Shown here in pieces: positions 49,881 to 59,630 of a stretch of 64,000 nucleotides of DNA (its first letter is position 1; each line of letters starts with the position of its first letter). The stretch is from contig NZ_LMCP01000047.1 in assembly GCF_001425625.1 (NCBI RefSeq), forward strand, positions 220,407-284,406, in the 5' to 3' direction. Origin of the DNA: Mesorhizobium sp. Root102 (lineage in GTDB: Bacteria; Pseudomonadota; Alphaproteobacteria; Rhizobiales; Rhizobiaceae). The translations under genes and the position numbers were made by a program. The notes under the pieces were generated by a model, which saw only the letters and a program-made list of their open reading frames with translations, did not search any database and was not told the origin of the DNA.

Positions 49881-52481
49881 ATGCGGCAAGCAGCCATGGT
49901 GAACTTCATGTATCGGATAGTCCTCTCCATCGCGATCTTTGTTATCGGCGCCGCGCTGCTAGCTGGCGGCGTCTGGCTCGCACTGCTCGGCGGATCGTGG
50001 TTCTACATTGTGCTCGGCGCTGCCCTTGTGGTTTCGGCAGCGCTAACCTTCTGGCGCAACTCTGCCGGGCTGGCGCTATACGGCGCAACGCTGCTGGTGA
50101 CCCTCGGCTGGTCGATATGGGAAGTTGGCTTCGACTGGTGGGCGCTTTCCGCGCGAGGCAGCCTGCTCATCTTGCTCGGCGTCCTCCTGCTACTACCGCC
50201 GATGGTGCGGTCACTTCACAGAATTGACATGGGCTCCGCCCGATACAACGGCCGCAGCGGGCTTTTGGCCGGCTCCCTCGTAGTCGCGGTGCTTGCCGGT
50301 GTCTATGCGATGTTCCAGATCCCGCACGATCTCGCCGGCACGTTCGCCGACGACCGCATGGCCGCGTCGCGCGAGTTGAACAGCTCGATGCCGGACGGAG
50401 AATGGCAGGCCTACGGCCGAACCGCCGCCGGGGACCGCTATTCGCCGCTCAGCCAGATCACGCCGAAGAACGTCAGTAATCTGAAAGTTGCCTGGACTTA
50501 CCACACCGGCGACATACGCGGTCCAAACGATCCCGGCGAGGCGACCTATGAGGTGACGCCACTGATGATCGACAGCACCGTGTACGTCTGCACGCCGCAC
50601 AATCTGGTGATTGCGCTTGATGCGGTGTCCGGCAAGGAGAAGTGGCGCTTCGATCCGCACCTCAAACAAACAGTAAAGCAAACAACCCAACACCTCACCT
50701 GCCGTGGTGTCGCCTATTTCGACGGTTCAGCGGTTGCGAGCCCGCCCGCCGGCGGTGCAGAACAGCCGGCTGGGGCTGCGAACGGCCCCGCAACCGGCGC
50801 GCCACAGGCGGCATCGACCGAAGAACAGCGCCTCGCGGCAAGTGTGGCCGAAGTGACCACACAAGCGGCAGGCGTGCCTCAAAACGTGGTGACCGGCCAG
50901 GCGAAGCGCGGCGACCCCAATCCCGAAATTGACCGCAAAGATCCCACGACCACAGCCTCGATCGAACCATCCTGCGTCAAACGGCTCATTGCGCCGACGT
51001 CCGATGGTCGGCTGATCTCGATCAGCGCTGAGACCGGCAAAATCTGCCCCGGTTTCGGCGGCGACGATGGCACCTTAAATCTGTGGGCCAACATGCCCAA
51101 CGTCACGCCCGGTTCGGTCTATTCAACATCCCCGCCTGTCGTTACCGACCATCTGGTGATTGTCGGCGGCGCCGTCAACGACAACGCGTCGACCACCTCA
51201 CCATCTGGCGTCATCCGGGCCTTCGACGTCAACACTGGGGCGCTTGTCTGGAACTTCGATTCCAAGAAGCCCGATGCAACCGCACCAATTGCCAACGGCC
51301 AGACCTATTCGGAAAACGCGCCGAATTCTTGGAGCGTTTCGAGTTACGACCCAAAGCTCGGGCTGATCTATCTTCCGATGGGCAACCAATCGCCTGATCA
51401 GTATGGCGTCAACCGCAGCGCGGAAGTCGAGAAGTTCTCCTCCTCGATCCTCGCGCTGGACGTGAACACGGGCAAGGTCGCCTGGGTCTTCCAGGGCGTG
51501 CACCACGACCTATGGGACATGGACGTGCCGGCGCAGCCGAGCCTTGTCGATCTGACGATTGGCGGCAAGGTCGTGCCGGCGCTGGTAGCGCCCACCAAGC
51601 AAGGCGAGGTCTATGTGCTGAACCGCAAGACCGGCGTGCCGGTTCTGCCGGTTACCGAGGAACCCGCCCCGAGCGGTGCTGTCAAAGGAGATACCACCGC
51701 GCCGACACAACCAGTCTCGGCGATTTCGTTCAAGCCTGAGCCGCTTACCGAAAAGGATATGTGGGGCGCAACGCCGCTTGACCAGCTCGCCTGCCGCATT
51801 GAATTCCGCAGTCTCGACTACAGGGGCCGCTACACGCCGCCTACGGAAAAGGGCTCGATCATCTATCCCGGGAATTTCGGCACGTTCAACTGGGGCGCGG
51901 TGGCCGTAGACCCGGACCGTCAAGTGATGTTCGCCATGCCGGTCTATCTCGCCTTCACATCCAAGCTTGTACCGCGCCCTGATCAGTATGCCCGCGTCGT
52001 CAGCAAGGATGGGGAGGACGTTTTCAATGAGAATTTTGGGGCGCCTTACGCGGCGAAAATGGGCGCCTTCCTGTCTCCGCTCGGCCTGCCATGCCAGTCG
52101 CCGCCCTGGGGCTACGTCGCCGGCGTCGACCTGACCACCGGCAAGGTCGTCTACAAGCACGTCAATGGCACCGTGCGCGACCTGTCGCCGCTCCCCCTGC
52201 CATTCAAAATGGGGGTGCCCGGTATCGGCGGGCCGATCATCACCAAGGGCGGCGTAGCCTTTCTCAGCGGCACTCTCGACTATTATATCCGCGGCTATGA
52301 CCTAAAGACCGGTGCGGAAATTTGGCGCGATCGGTTGCCGGCGGGCGGACAGGCGACCCCCTCCACCTACAAGGGCGCCGACGGACGGCAGTACCTCGTC
52401 GTGGTTGCCGGCGGCCACGGATCGACGGGAACAGAGGCTGGCGACTCGATCATCGCCTACGCCCTGCCGAACGCGAGTTAA
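49881..52481 (+). CDS. gcd: Membrane-bound PQQ-dependent glucose/quinate dehydrogenase
   Basis: This 866-residue quinoprotein oxidises glucose (or a related polyol) in the periplasm and passes electrons to ubiquinone; in rhizobia this acidifies the medium and solubilises phosphate. Five N-terminal transmembrane helices (about residues 10-155) precede the PQQ beta-propeller, with blocks WQAYGRTAAGDRYSPLSQIT, QHLTCRGVAYFDG, VHHDLWDMDVPAQPSLVDLT and GGHGSTGTEAGDSIIAYALP. It is longer than the usual 780-800 because of an Ala/Gly/Thr-rich insertion at about residues 285-345. The start is uncertain (ATG 49881, 49896 or 49908). It lies in the accessory region. Confidence 0.93.
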   Translation: MRQAAMVNFMYRIVLSIAIFVIGAALLAGGVWLALLGGSWFYIVLGAALVVSAALTFWRNSAGLALYGATLLVTLGWSIWEVGFDWWALSARGSLLILLGVLLLLPPMVRSLHRIDMGSARYNGRSGLLAGSLVVAVLAGVYAMFQIPHDLAGTFADDRMAASRELNSSMPDGEWQAYGRTAAGDRYSPLSQITPKNVSNLKVAWTYHTGDIRGPNDPGEATYEVTPLMIDSTVYVCTPHNLVIALDAVSGKEKWRFDPHLKQTVKQTTQHLTCRGVAYFDGSAVASPPAGGAEQPAGAANGPATGAPQAASTEEQRLAASVAEVTTQAAGVPQNVVTGQAKRGDPNPEIDRKDPTTTASIEPSCVKRLIAPTSDGRLISISAETGKICPGFGGDDGTLNLWANMPNVTPGSVYSTSPPVVTDHLVIVGGAVNDNASTTSPSGVIRAFDVNTGALVWNFDSKKPDATAPIANGQTYSENAPNSWSVSSYDPKLGLIYLPMGNQSPDQYGVNRSAEVEKFSSSILALDVNTGKVAWVFQGVHHDLWDMDVPAQPSLVDLTIGGKVVPALVAPTKQGEVYVLNRKTGVPVLPVTEEPAPSGAVKGDTTAPTQPVSAISFKPEPLTEKDMWGATPLDQLACRIEFRSLDYRGRYTPPTEKGSIIYPGNFGTFNWGAVAVDPDRQVMFAMPVYLAFTSKLVPRPDQYARVVSKDGEDVFNENFGAPYAAKMGAFLSPLGLPCQSPPWGYVAGVDLTTGKVVYKHVNGTVRDLSPLPLPFKMGVPGIGGPIITKGGVAFLSGTLDYYIRGYDLKTGAEIWRDRLPAGGQATPSTYKGADGRQYLVVVAGGHGSTGTEAGDSIIAYALPNAS

Positions 52482-52612
52482 CAAGAAGGAACAGTCCCTT
52501 CGGACTGGTATACAAGCAGAGTGTTTGACGGTCGCTATAGGGTGGAAAGCGGAAATGCTGTGCTCGTTTTGACGTTTACCGCTTTTGACCCGAAGCTGAA
52601 GTAATCGGAGGG

Positions 52613-52985
52613 CAACGGGTGAAGCCTCGATAACGCTGAACGGCGATTTGGCCACGACTACGCGTTCGAGTCGAAAGCCGGCGCGGGTGAGCAACTGGCC
52701 GTATTGCGGCTCACTGCGTTCGATGCCGCCTGTCATCACCATCATGTTCAGATCAATTGGCGGCCCGACATGCGGCTCGTTTCCGAGCGGGAGGACGATC
52801 TCGACGACGACAGACGACCCCCAGGTGCGCGATTGCCCTGCGGACGTTCGCGAGGATCGGTGCGGCGCGCTCGTCGTCCCAATCGTGCATAATAAATTTG
52901 AGTAGGTAGAGATCGGCGCCCTCGGCACGTCCAGAAATCCCCCCTCATAATGCGGATGCGATCCCGCCTTCCGGCAACGAATGCG
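52613..52985 (-). pseudogene. Frameshifted SAM-dependent O-methyltransferase
   Basis: Minus-strand frames together read RRDRIRIMRGDFW, then GADLYLLKFIMHDWDDERAA-PILANVRRAIAHLG, then SSVVVEIVLPLGNEPHVGPP, IDLNMMVMTGG and FSVIEASP. These are successive parts of one acetylserotonin/hydroxyneurosporene-type O-methyltransferase domain in different frames, with breaks near 52930 and 52818. The N-terminal half is not clearly present. The gene is inactive. Confidence 0.82.
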
Positions 52986-53259
52986 TCGTTGTCGGCGTTA
53001 TCGATCACCTCCGCGACGCTTTTATCGAAGCAGCGCGGGAGGCACGCATATTGGTGGAGCGAGTAGCGCGTGGGACAGGAGGATGTATCGGGTCCCAACG
53101 GCCGGGACCTCGGTCCGGTCATGCCTATGAAGCGCTGCGCAACTACAACCGAAGCGACTACGATCGGCAACCAAAAGGACCGAATGGCGCCGAAGGCTTC
53201 CCGAAGGTCCTGTACGCAATCGCTCCGCGTTCGGTTACGGCATGATCAAGATCACGTGA

Positions 53260-53997
53260 TTACTCCCGGTGCTTTGGCACGGGGATTGGGGCGAGATCCA
53301 TCGGCTGGTACTGAGCCAGTTTCCGCAGGCCCGCAAGGTCGGTCAACTCGATGAGCCGCGAGTTGCTGGTGATAAGCTGTTCGGCGCGCAGCTGCTGAAT
53401 TACGCGATTGAGATGTGGCACGCTCAACCCAAGCACGTCCGCTATGACTTCCTGCGAAAACGGCAGATTGAAACTTGTCTCGTCCGCCCGTTCCACCTCC
53501 AAAAGACGCGCGTGAATCTCAAGCAAAAGGTGCGCCAGCCTTTCGATCGGCGTGCGCCGACCGAGATTGACAATGTGTTCCGCATAAGTCGCTGCCTCTT
53601 GGGCGGCCAGCCAGCTTAACACCAAACCAAATTGTGGCTGCTCATAGCAAAGACGAATATAGGAATCGAACGAGCAAACTGCGTAAGTCAGTTCGGTCAC
53701 AGCAACGACCGCGTAGGTCGACCGATCGAAAAAGCTGACTGGAAATCCAATAACATCGCCAGGTAGGATGACCTTCAGAATCTGCCGCTTGCCGCTGCGA
53801 AGCAATCTGTAGCGAATGGCGAAGCCATCTTTGACAAAGCACAGGTTTCGGAACTCCGAGCCTTGAACAATAAGTTCCTCCCGCTTCCGGACGGATAGAT
53901 CGCGTTCGAAGATTGCCTCGAGACTTTTGACATCGACCGCACTCAGCTTCATCACACGGGTCAACCGGGCCACGATCGGATGGCCGGTCAGCGGCAT
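53260..53997 (-). CDS. Crp/Fnr family transcriptional regulator
   Basis: This 245-residue regulator has an N-terminal cyclic-nucleotide-binding-like beta barrel (about 10-130), a long dimer helix, and a C-terminal helix-turn-helix (FSQEVIADVLGLSVPHLNRV). The recognition helix SVPHLNRVIQQLR lacks the E-x-x-S-R of Fnr and FixK, so its DNA target differs from TTGAT-N4-ATCAA. No Fe-S Cys cluster is seen. It is divergent from the LIV-type ABC operon at 54232 and may control it. The last residues overlap no other gene; 52986-53259 holds only decayed methyltransferase sequence. Confidence 0.9.
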   Translation of the reverse strand: MPLTGHPIVARLTRVMKLSAVDVKSLEAIFERDLSVRKREELIVQGSEFRNLCFVKDGFAIRYRLLRSGKRQILKVILPGDVIGFPVSFFDRSTYAVVAVTELTYAVCSFDSYIRLCYEQPQFGLVLSWLAAQEAATYAEHIVNLGRRTPIERLAHLLLEIHARLLEVERADETSFNLPFSQEVIADVLGLSVPHLNRVIQQLRAEQLITSNSRLIELTDLAGLRKLAQYQPMDLAPIPVPKHRE

Positions 53998-54231
53998 ACC
54001 GCGTTCCCAACGTTCATGAACTCTATCTCCGACGAACTTGCGTACGCTTATTAACTTAGATCAATGAATAGAATCATCAAACGAAAGTTGTATTGACTAG
54101 ACTCTTTATACGGCCGCGAATGCCCATAGAAGCAGGCGTGCTTCCAATGTCCCGCTCGGAAAAACCAGTCAAAATTCGGGCACAACAACGAGAGCCACCA
54201 GAGGGCTCCAACGCCAAGGAGGAACTGCTGA

Positions 54232-55584
54232 ATGCCGCTCGATAATCAAAAGCATGCCACTATTTCCCGCCGCACCTTGCTGCATACGGGCGCCGGTTTT
54301 CTCGGCAGTGCGGTTCTGCCCTGGTTCAGCCTTGAGGCCTCTGCGGCCGATGAGAAGGCCGCGATAGGCACCTGGCCGGCCGGATCAGAAGGCCAAACCG
54401 TCTATATCGGGGCTGCGGTGCCGCTTACGGGCGCCTATGCAGCGCAGGGTGCTGATGAGCTTAAGGGGTGGCAGCTCGCGGTCGAGCACATCAACAACGG
54501 GCACGACTTGATGAAGGCGTTGGCGCCAAAGGTCGACAAAGGCCTGCTTGGCAAAAAAGTGGAGCTGTTATCCGCCGACAGCGCGGCGAAGCCGAACCAG
54601 GGCGTCGAGCTCGAGCAGAATTTCATAAACCAGAACAAGATCATCCTGATGACTGGTTCGACTTCGTCGGCGGTCGCGGTGGCACTCAACAAGTTCGCCC
54701 AGCGCGAGAAGATCCTCTACGTAGCGGGGATTTCCGGCTCAAACGACACCACAGGAAAGGACTGCGTCCGATACGGCTTTCGCCAGAACTTCTATGGCCA
54801 GACCGCAGCGAACGCGATCGGGCCAATCCTGGTCAAGACCTACGGAAAGGGAAAGAAGGCGGCATTCATGACGCCGGACTATACTTACGGCCACACCGTC
54901 ACCAAGTCGGTTAACGACTACCTGACCTCACAGGGCGGCTGGGAGATGGTGACGGACCAGGTCTCGCCGCTGGGCACCCAGGATTTCAGCCAGTATCTGA
55001 CGAACATCGCCAATTCGGGCGCCGAGTTCATCGTCAATGTCAACTGGGGCCGTGACGCGGTGCTGTCGATCCAGCAGGCCAAGCAGTTCGGCCTGACACC
55101 GGGCATGAAGATGGTCGTGCCCTACCAGATCCCCTTCCTTGCCAAGGAAGTCGGTCCAGAACTGACAGCCGGTGTTTTCGCGGCCACCGATTTCTGGTGG
55201 ACCCTGCAGGACAAGTATCCTCTCGCCAAGCAGTTCGTGGATGCGTTCCAGCAGAAATTCGGCTACCGGCCGGAATGGGGTGCTGAAAACGCCTATATCA
55301 GTTTCGCTCACTGGGCGCGCATGGTTTCGACGGCGGGTAGCTTCTATCCGCCGGACGTCATCAAGCAGTACGAGAAGGGCGAGACCATCCCATCGCTCGT
55401 CGGTGACGTTCACTACCGGCCGGAAGACCACCAGTGCGTGCGACCAGTCGTACTCGTCCAAGGCAAGGACCCCAAAGACATGAAGAGCGATGACGACTAC
55501 TGGAATGTCGTCGAGGTGGTCGACGGCGCGCCACTGATGCAGAAGCCCGATGAGTTCGGCTGCAACCTCGGTAGCTACACCTGA
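54232..55584 (+). CDS. Branched-chain amino-acid/urea-type ABC transporter substrate-binding protein
   Basis: This 450-residue periplasmic binding protein of type I fold (LivK/UrtA-like) has a Tat-type signal ISRRTLLHTGAGFLGSAVLP. The mature protein starts near AADEKAA, then AVPLTGAYAAQGADELKGWQ, the usual LivK opening. The length is greater than LivK (about 370), as in the amide/urea-binding branch, so the ligand may be an amide or aromatic acid rather than leucine. GCCAAGGAGGAACTGCTGA gives a strong ribosome site. It is the first gene of a four-gene operon. Confidence 0.92.
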   Translation: MPLDNQKHATISRRTLLHTGAGFLGSAVLPWFSLEASAADEKAAIGTWPAGSEGQTVYIGAAVPLTGAYAAQGADELKGWQLAVEHINNGHDLMKALAPKVDKGLLGKKVELLSADSAAKPNQGVELEQNFINQNKIILMTGSTSSAVAVALNKFAQREKILYVAGISGSNDTTGKDCVRYGFRQNFYGQTAANAIGPILVKTYGKGKKAAFMTPDYTYGHTVTKSVNDYLTSQGGWEMVTDQVSPLGTQDFSQYLTNIANSGAEFIVNVNWGRDAVLSIQQAKQFGLTPGMKMVVPYQIPFLAKEVGPELTAGVFAATDFWWTLQDKYPLAKQFVDAFQQKFGYRPEWGAENAYISFAHWARMVSTAGSFYPPDVIKQYEKGETIPSLVGDVHYRPEDHQCVRPVVLVQGKDPKDMKSDDDYWNVVEVVDGAPLMQKPDEFGCNLGSYT

Positions 55585-55761
55585 AACCCCGACTTTCGCC
55601 TTCTCCACCGGCCGCGGCCGGGGAAGGCGTCGCATGCAGGTTTGACCGGCGGGGCGCAGACGGGTTCGCCTGCGCGTCGGTCACTGGATGTCGATTGTTC
55701 ACGACCTGTTGGCGGAGCGGACGGCGGGGCACATCCTTCATTTTCAAGGGCGGGCGGCAGA

Positions 55762-56637
55762 GTGATTAACTGGGCAAATTTCATTTCGCAGTGCTTCAAC
55801 GGACTCGTGCTCGGCGCGCTCTTGGCGCTGATCTCTTCGGGGCTGACGATCATCTACGGCACGCTCGGCGTCCTGAACCTCGCCCATGGAGCGATGTTCA
55901 TGCTCGGCGGCTATGCCGGCTGGCTCGCTTACACCTACACAGATTCATTCCTGGCCGCGGTGGTGGCCGGATCGCTGTTCGTGATGATCGTCGGGGTGGT
56001 GATCGAGCGGTTGATCATTCGCCATTTCTACGCGCGCCCGCAAGAGGACCAGCTTCTCGTCACGTTCGGGCTGGGCATCGTCTTCGTCGAGACGGTCCGC
56101 TTCTTCTTCGGCAGCCTGTCGCGAACGGTGCCGCCGCCCGCCTCGCTTGTCGGCATCACCCATCTGGGTTTCATGGTCTACCCCACCTACCGGTTGGCCC
56201 TGCTCGGCATCGTTGCCGTTGCGCTGCTACTGCTCTATTTCGTGCTCTATCGCACCCGCATCGGGATGATCGTTCGAGCAGGCATCGAGGATTCGGCGAT
56301 GGTCGATTCGCTCGGTATCGACGTCTACAAGATTTTCATGCTTGTCTTCGGCATCGGCGCGATGGCGGCGGGCTTCGCCGGCATCGTCAACGCTCCAGTG
56401 GTGTCGATCGCGCCCGATGTTGGCGAGGCCATACTGGTCCAGACCTTCGTGGTCGTGGTGATCGGCGGGGTTGGTTCGTTTCCCGGCGCGATCATCGGTG
56501 GGCTCATCGCCGGCGAGATCATCAGCATTACTTCGATGTTCAATCCCGGTTATTCCTATATCATGCTGTTCGTGGCGATGACGCTGGTGCTGGTGCTTCG
56601 CCCGCATGGGCTGCTCGGCACTGCCGCACGCGAGTAG
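55762..56637 (+). CDS. livH: ABC transporter permease, LivH type
   Basis: This 291-residue inner-membrane permease has about eight helices, with LVLGALLALISSGLTIIYGT-LGVLNLAHG, the LivH signature, near the N-terminus and GGVGSFPGAIIGGLIAGEII, the EAA-like cytoplasmic loop motif, near the C-terminus. The GTG at 55762 (VINWANF) is chosen because the first helix begins there; the frame is open from 55642. It follows the binding-protein gene by 177 bp and abuts the next gene directly. Confidence 0.92.
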   Translation: MINWANFISQCFNGLVLGALLALISSGLTIIYGTLGVLNLAHGAMFMLGGYAGWLAYTYTDSFLAAVVAGSLFVMIVGVVIERLIIRHFYARPQEDQLLVTFGLGIVFVETVRFFFGSLSRTVPPPASLVGITHLGFMVYPTYRLALLGIVAVALLLLYFVLYRTRIGMIVRAGIEDSAMVDSLGIDVYKIFMLVFGIGAMAAGFAGIVNAPVVSIAPDVGEAILVQTFVVVVIGGVGSFPGAIIGGLIAGEIISITSMFNPGYSYIMLFVAMTLVLVLRPHGLLGTAARE

Positions 56638-58482
56638 ATGCGGTCGGCCATGAACATCAATCGTCCCTTCCTCGTCGAGCTTGTGACGGCGGCTGCGCTC
56701 ATTTTAGCACCGTTCTTGCTGCCCTATCTCGGCTTCTCGCCCAGCACGATCAATCGCATCCTCATCTGGGGCCTGTTCGGAATCGGCTTCGACATCCTGT
56801 TCGGCTATACGGGCCTGCTGTCCTTCGGCCAGTCGGCCTTTTACGGCACCGGCGGTATGGTCGCCGCCTATCTCCTCACTGAAACGAGCTTCTCATATGT
56901 CATGGCCGCCATCGTCATTGGCGCCACGGTGGCGGGTGTGGTCGGCTATGTGATTGGCCAAATCGCACTTCGGCGCACCGGCATCTATTTTGCCATGATC
57001 ACGGTGGCGATCGCCGAAGTCTTTTTCTTCGTCGAGTTCAATCCGTTGTCGGCATACACGGGCGGTGAGAACGGCTTACCCGGGGTGCCAACCCCGGTCT
57101 TCGATCTCGGCTTCAAAGTGTTGGAATTCAACACCGACTGGACGATGTATACCTTCCTGGCGTTCTGGTATTTCGTCGGCATTGTCATCGCGCTGCGCAT
57201 CGTACGCTCGCCTGTGGGCGCGATCCTTTCGGCGATCCGCGACAATCCGCTCCGCGCCGCCGCACTTGGCCACAATATTCACGGTTACAAGCTCACGGCC
57301 TTCGTGGTGGCGGCTGTCTATGCCGGCTTTGCCGGCGGCCTGCTAGGCGTCATGCAGGGCTTCATGCCGCCAGAGGCCTTCATGTTCGACACGTCCGGCC
57401 AGGTCCTCATGCAGACGGCCATCGGCGGCGCCGGCACGCTCTTCGGGCCTCTGGTGGGCGCTACGGTGTGGCTCTATCTGAGCGACTTCTTCCAGAACAC
57501 ATTGCATCTCGGCGCGACTTGGAAGCTGGTGCTCGGCGTCGTCTTCGTGCTTCTGGTGTGCTTCCTGCGACGCGGCATGGTCGGCGCGATCGTCGACCTC
57601 TATAGGCTGACAGGCAGCCGCAGCAAAGAGTCAATCGAAACCGCGGTGGAGAGCGCGCTCCACAACCCGGCCGCCATCGAGCCGATGCCGGCGCGCCAGC
57701 GTGGTGGCACGCTAGCGCCCGGGCCGATCCTGCAGGCGCATGGCCTCACCAAGCGCTACGGCGGTCTCGCAGCCAACAGCGACATCGACTTCGCGGTCAA
57801 TCCGGGTGAGATACGCGGCATCATCGGGCCGAACGGCGCGGGGAAAAGCACTTTCTTCAAAATGCTCACCTGCGAGATCGCGCCGAGCTCCGGCCGAATC
57901 ATGTTCGAGGGTCGCGACATCACCCGCATGGGTGTGTCCGAGGTGTGCCAGCTCGGGCTGACCAAGAGCTACCAGATCAACCAGTTGTTCGACCGCCTGA
58001 CCGTCAGACGGAACCTGACCATCGCCGCGCTAGGCGACGCGCGCGGCACGTTCAGGCTCGATCTGTTCAAAAGCCTTCACAGCGTTCCCGGTCTCAATGA
58101 GCAGGTCGAGCGAACGGCGGCACTGGTGAACCTCACGACGCGGCTTGATCGGCCGGTTTCGGAACTGGCCTATGGTGAGAAGCGCAGGCTGGAAATCGGT
58201 CTGGCCCTGGCGACGTCGCCGAGTCTTTTGCTGCTTGACGAGCCACTTGCCGGCATGAGCCCGCGCGAGCGCGTCGAAACCGTGGCGCTACTCAAGTCGA
58301 TCGCGCGCGGGCGCACGATGATTGTCATCGACCACGACATGGATTCGCTTTTCGAACTGGTCGAGAAAGTGACCGTCCTGCAGGAGGGCAGGGTTTTGGT
58401 CGAAGGCATACCCAGGGAGATCAAGACCAATGCCAAGGTGCAGGAAGCTTACCTCGGCGGTGTGCATGGAGAAATGGCATGA
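56638..58482 (+). CDS. livMG: Fused LivM permease-LivG ATPase
   Basis: The 614-residue protein joins a LivM permease (about residues 1-320; GFDILFGYTGLLSFGQSAFY, GGAGTLFGPLVGA) by a linker of about 40 residues to a LivG-type ATPase. The ATPase (about 365-614) has Walker A GPNGAGKST, signature LAYGEKRRLEIGLALAT and Walker B LLLLDEPLAGMSP. This fusion occurs in other Rhizobiales. It starts one base after the livH stop (ATG 56638, or 56650) and overlaps livF by ATGA. Confidence 0.94.
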   Translation: MRSAMNINRPFLVELVTAAALILAPFLLPYLGFSPSTINRILIWGLFGIGFDILFGYTGLLSFGQSAFYGTGGMVAAYLLTETSFSYVMAAIVIGATVAGVVGYVIGQIALRRTGIYFAMITVAIAEVFFFVEFNPLSAYTGGENGLPGVPTPVFDLGFKVLEFNTDWTMYTFLAFWYFVGIVIALRIVRSPVGAILSAIRDNPLRAAALGHNIHGYKLTAFVVAAVYAGFAGGLLGVMQGFMPPEAFMFDTSGQVLMQTAIGGAGTLFGPLVGATVWLYLSDFFQNTLHLGATWKLVLGVVFVLLVCFLRRGMVGAIVDLYRLTGSRSKESIETAVESALHNPAAIEPMPARQRGGTLAPGPILQAHGLTKRYGGLAANSDIDFAVNPGEIRGIIGPNGAGKSTFFKMLTCEIAPSSGRIMFEGRDITRMGVSEVCQLGLTKSYQINQLFDRLTVRRNLTIAALGDARGTFRLDLFKSLHSVPGLNEQVERTAALVNLTTRLDRPVSELAYGEKRRLEIGLALATSPSLLLLDEPLAGMSPRERVETVALLKSIARGRTMIVIDHDMDSLFELVEKVTVLQEGRVLVEGIPREIKTNAKVQEAYLGGVHGEMA

Positions 58483-59177
58483 GCCTGCTCGAAGTCAGCG
58501 GATTGAATAGCTATTATGGGGACAGTCACATCCTGTTCGACGTGGGACTTAGGATCGAAAGGAATGAGGTCGTTGCGCTGCTCGGACGCAACGGCGCAGG
58601 CAAATCCACGACCCTCAAGAGTTTGATGGGCGTGGTGGCGCCGCGTACCGGTTCGATCAAGCTCGACGGGGTAGAATTGGTCGGCTGGAAGTCGCACAGC
58701 ATCGCCCGGCAGGGCATGCAACTCGTGCATGAGAATCGACGCATCTTTGGCAGTCTAAGCGTGGAGGAAAACATCATTCTGGCCGGATTGACCGCCAAGA
58801 ACCGTTGGCCGCTGGAGCGGATCTACACGATGTTCCCTCGGCTGAAGGAACGACGCACGGGCCGCGGTACCGACCTGTCAGGCGGCGAGCAGCAAATGCT
58901 GGCCATAGCTCGTGCGTTGGTTCGCGACCCGAAGATCATCCTGCTCGATGAGCCCTTCGAAGGGCTTGCCCCCGTTATCGTGCACGACCTGGTGCGTGCC
59001 TGCCGGGAACTGGCGCAGGCAGGGCAGACGATCATATTGGTGGAGCAGAACCTCGCCGCGGTGCTCGCGCTGGCGAGCCGCGTCTATATCATTAACAACG
59101 GCCATATCGCCCATGAGGGGGCGGTCGCCGAACTCAAGGCACAGCCAGGACTGCTGCTGCACCATCTCGGCGTCTAG
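58479..59177 (+). CDS. livF: ABC transporter ATP-binding protein, LivF type
   Basis: This 232-residue ATPase has Walker A LLGRNGAGKSTTLKSLMG, signature DLSGGEQQMLAIARALVRDP, Walker B IILLDEPFEGLAP and the LivF-type end LLHHLGV. It forms the heterodimeric ATPase with the LivG half of the upstream fusion. It overlaps the fusion gene by ATGA and is the last gene of the operon. Confidence 0.95.
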   Translation: MSLLEVSGLNSYYGDSHILFDVGLRIERNEVVALLGRNGAGKSTTLKSLMGVVAPRTGSIKLDGVELVGWKSHSIARQGMQLVHENRRIFGSLSVEENIILAGLTAKNRWPLERIYTMFPRLKERRTGRGTDLSGGEQQMLAIARALVRDPKIILLDEPFEGLAPVIVHDLVRACRELAQAGQTIILVEQNLAAVLALASRVYIINNGHIAHEGAVAELKAQPGLLLHHLGV

Positions 59178-59630
59178 GTCAAATGCGCCGCGCTTAAATC
59201 CCGATACAAGGCGATCTCAACACTCAAGTTCGGCATAGCAGTTTAGCCGTCGATCCGCCTATTTGCGCGCCGTTCAAAAAGCGGCCGCTAAGCCGGGGGA
59301 CGAGCAGTCGCTTCTAAAGGAGCATGGTATCATCTGAGCGCAAATTTGCGCTGCGATAGAGTTTGGAGCAGCGGACACGCAGTTCCATAAACTTCTAGTT
59401 TGCTACTGGCATGTCGGATCGGAGGCGCTGGCTTGGACAGTTTCCACCGCCGGTACTCAATCAAGAGCACTATTGGGAGGCCCCATAGCCCGAGGCATCC
59501 TGCAGCTGAAATAGTAGCGCTGGACGGCAGCTTTTATCGTGTGACCGGCAGAAGCGGAGAGGCCGTTGTCTCACCAATCTCGGTCCTTCCGCATTCATGA
59601 GTTCACGGTCCAGTTCCTCAGTACCTTTCT
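59178..59630. other. Gap between convergent ABC operons, with a 16-bp palindrome
   Basis: No supported gene. AGCGCAAATTTGCGCT at 59337-59352 is a perfect palindrome. I see no T-rich terminator hairpin at either operon end. Confidence 0.6.

Noticed and set aside
54093..54116. Sigma-70 promoter TTGACT...TATACG before the LIV-type operon
   Set aside because: The spacing between the two hexamers is far too short.
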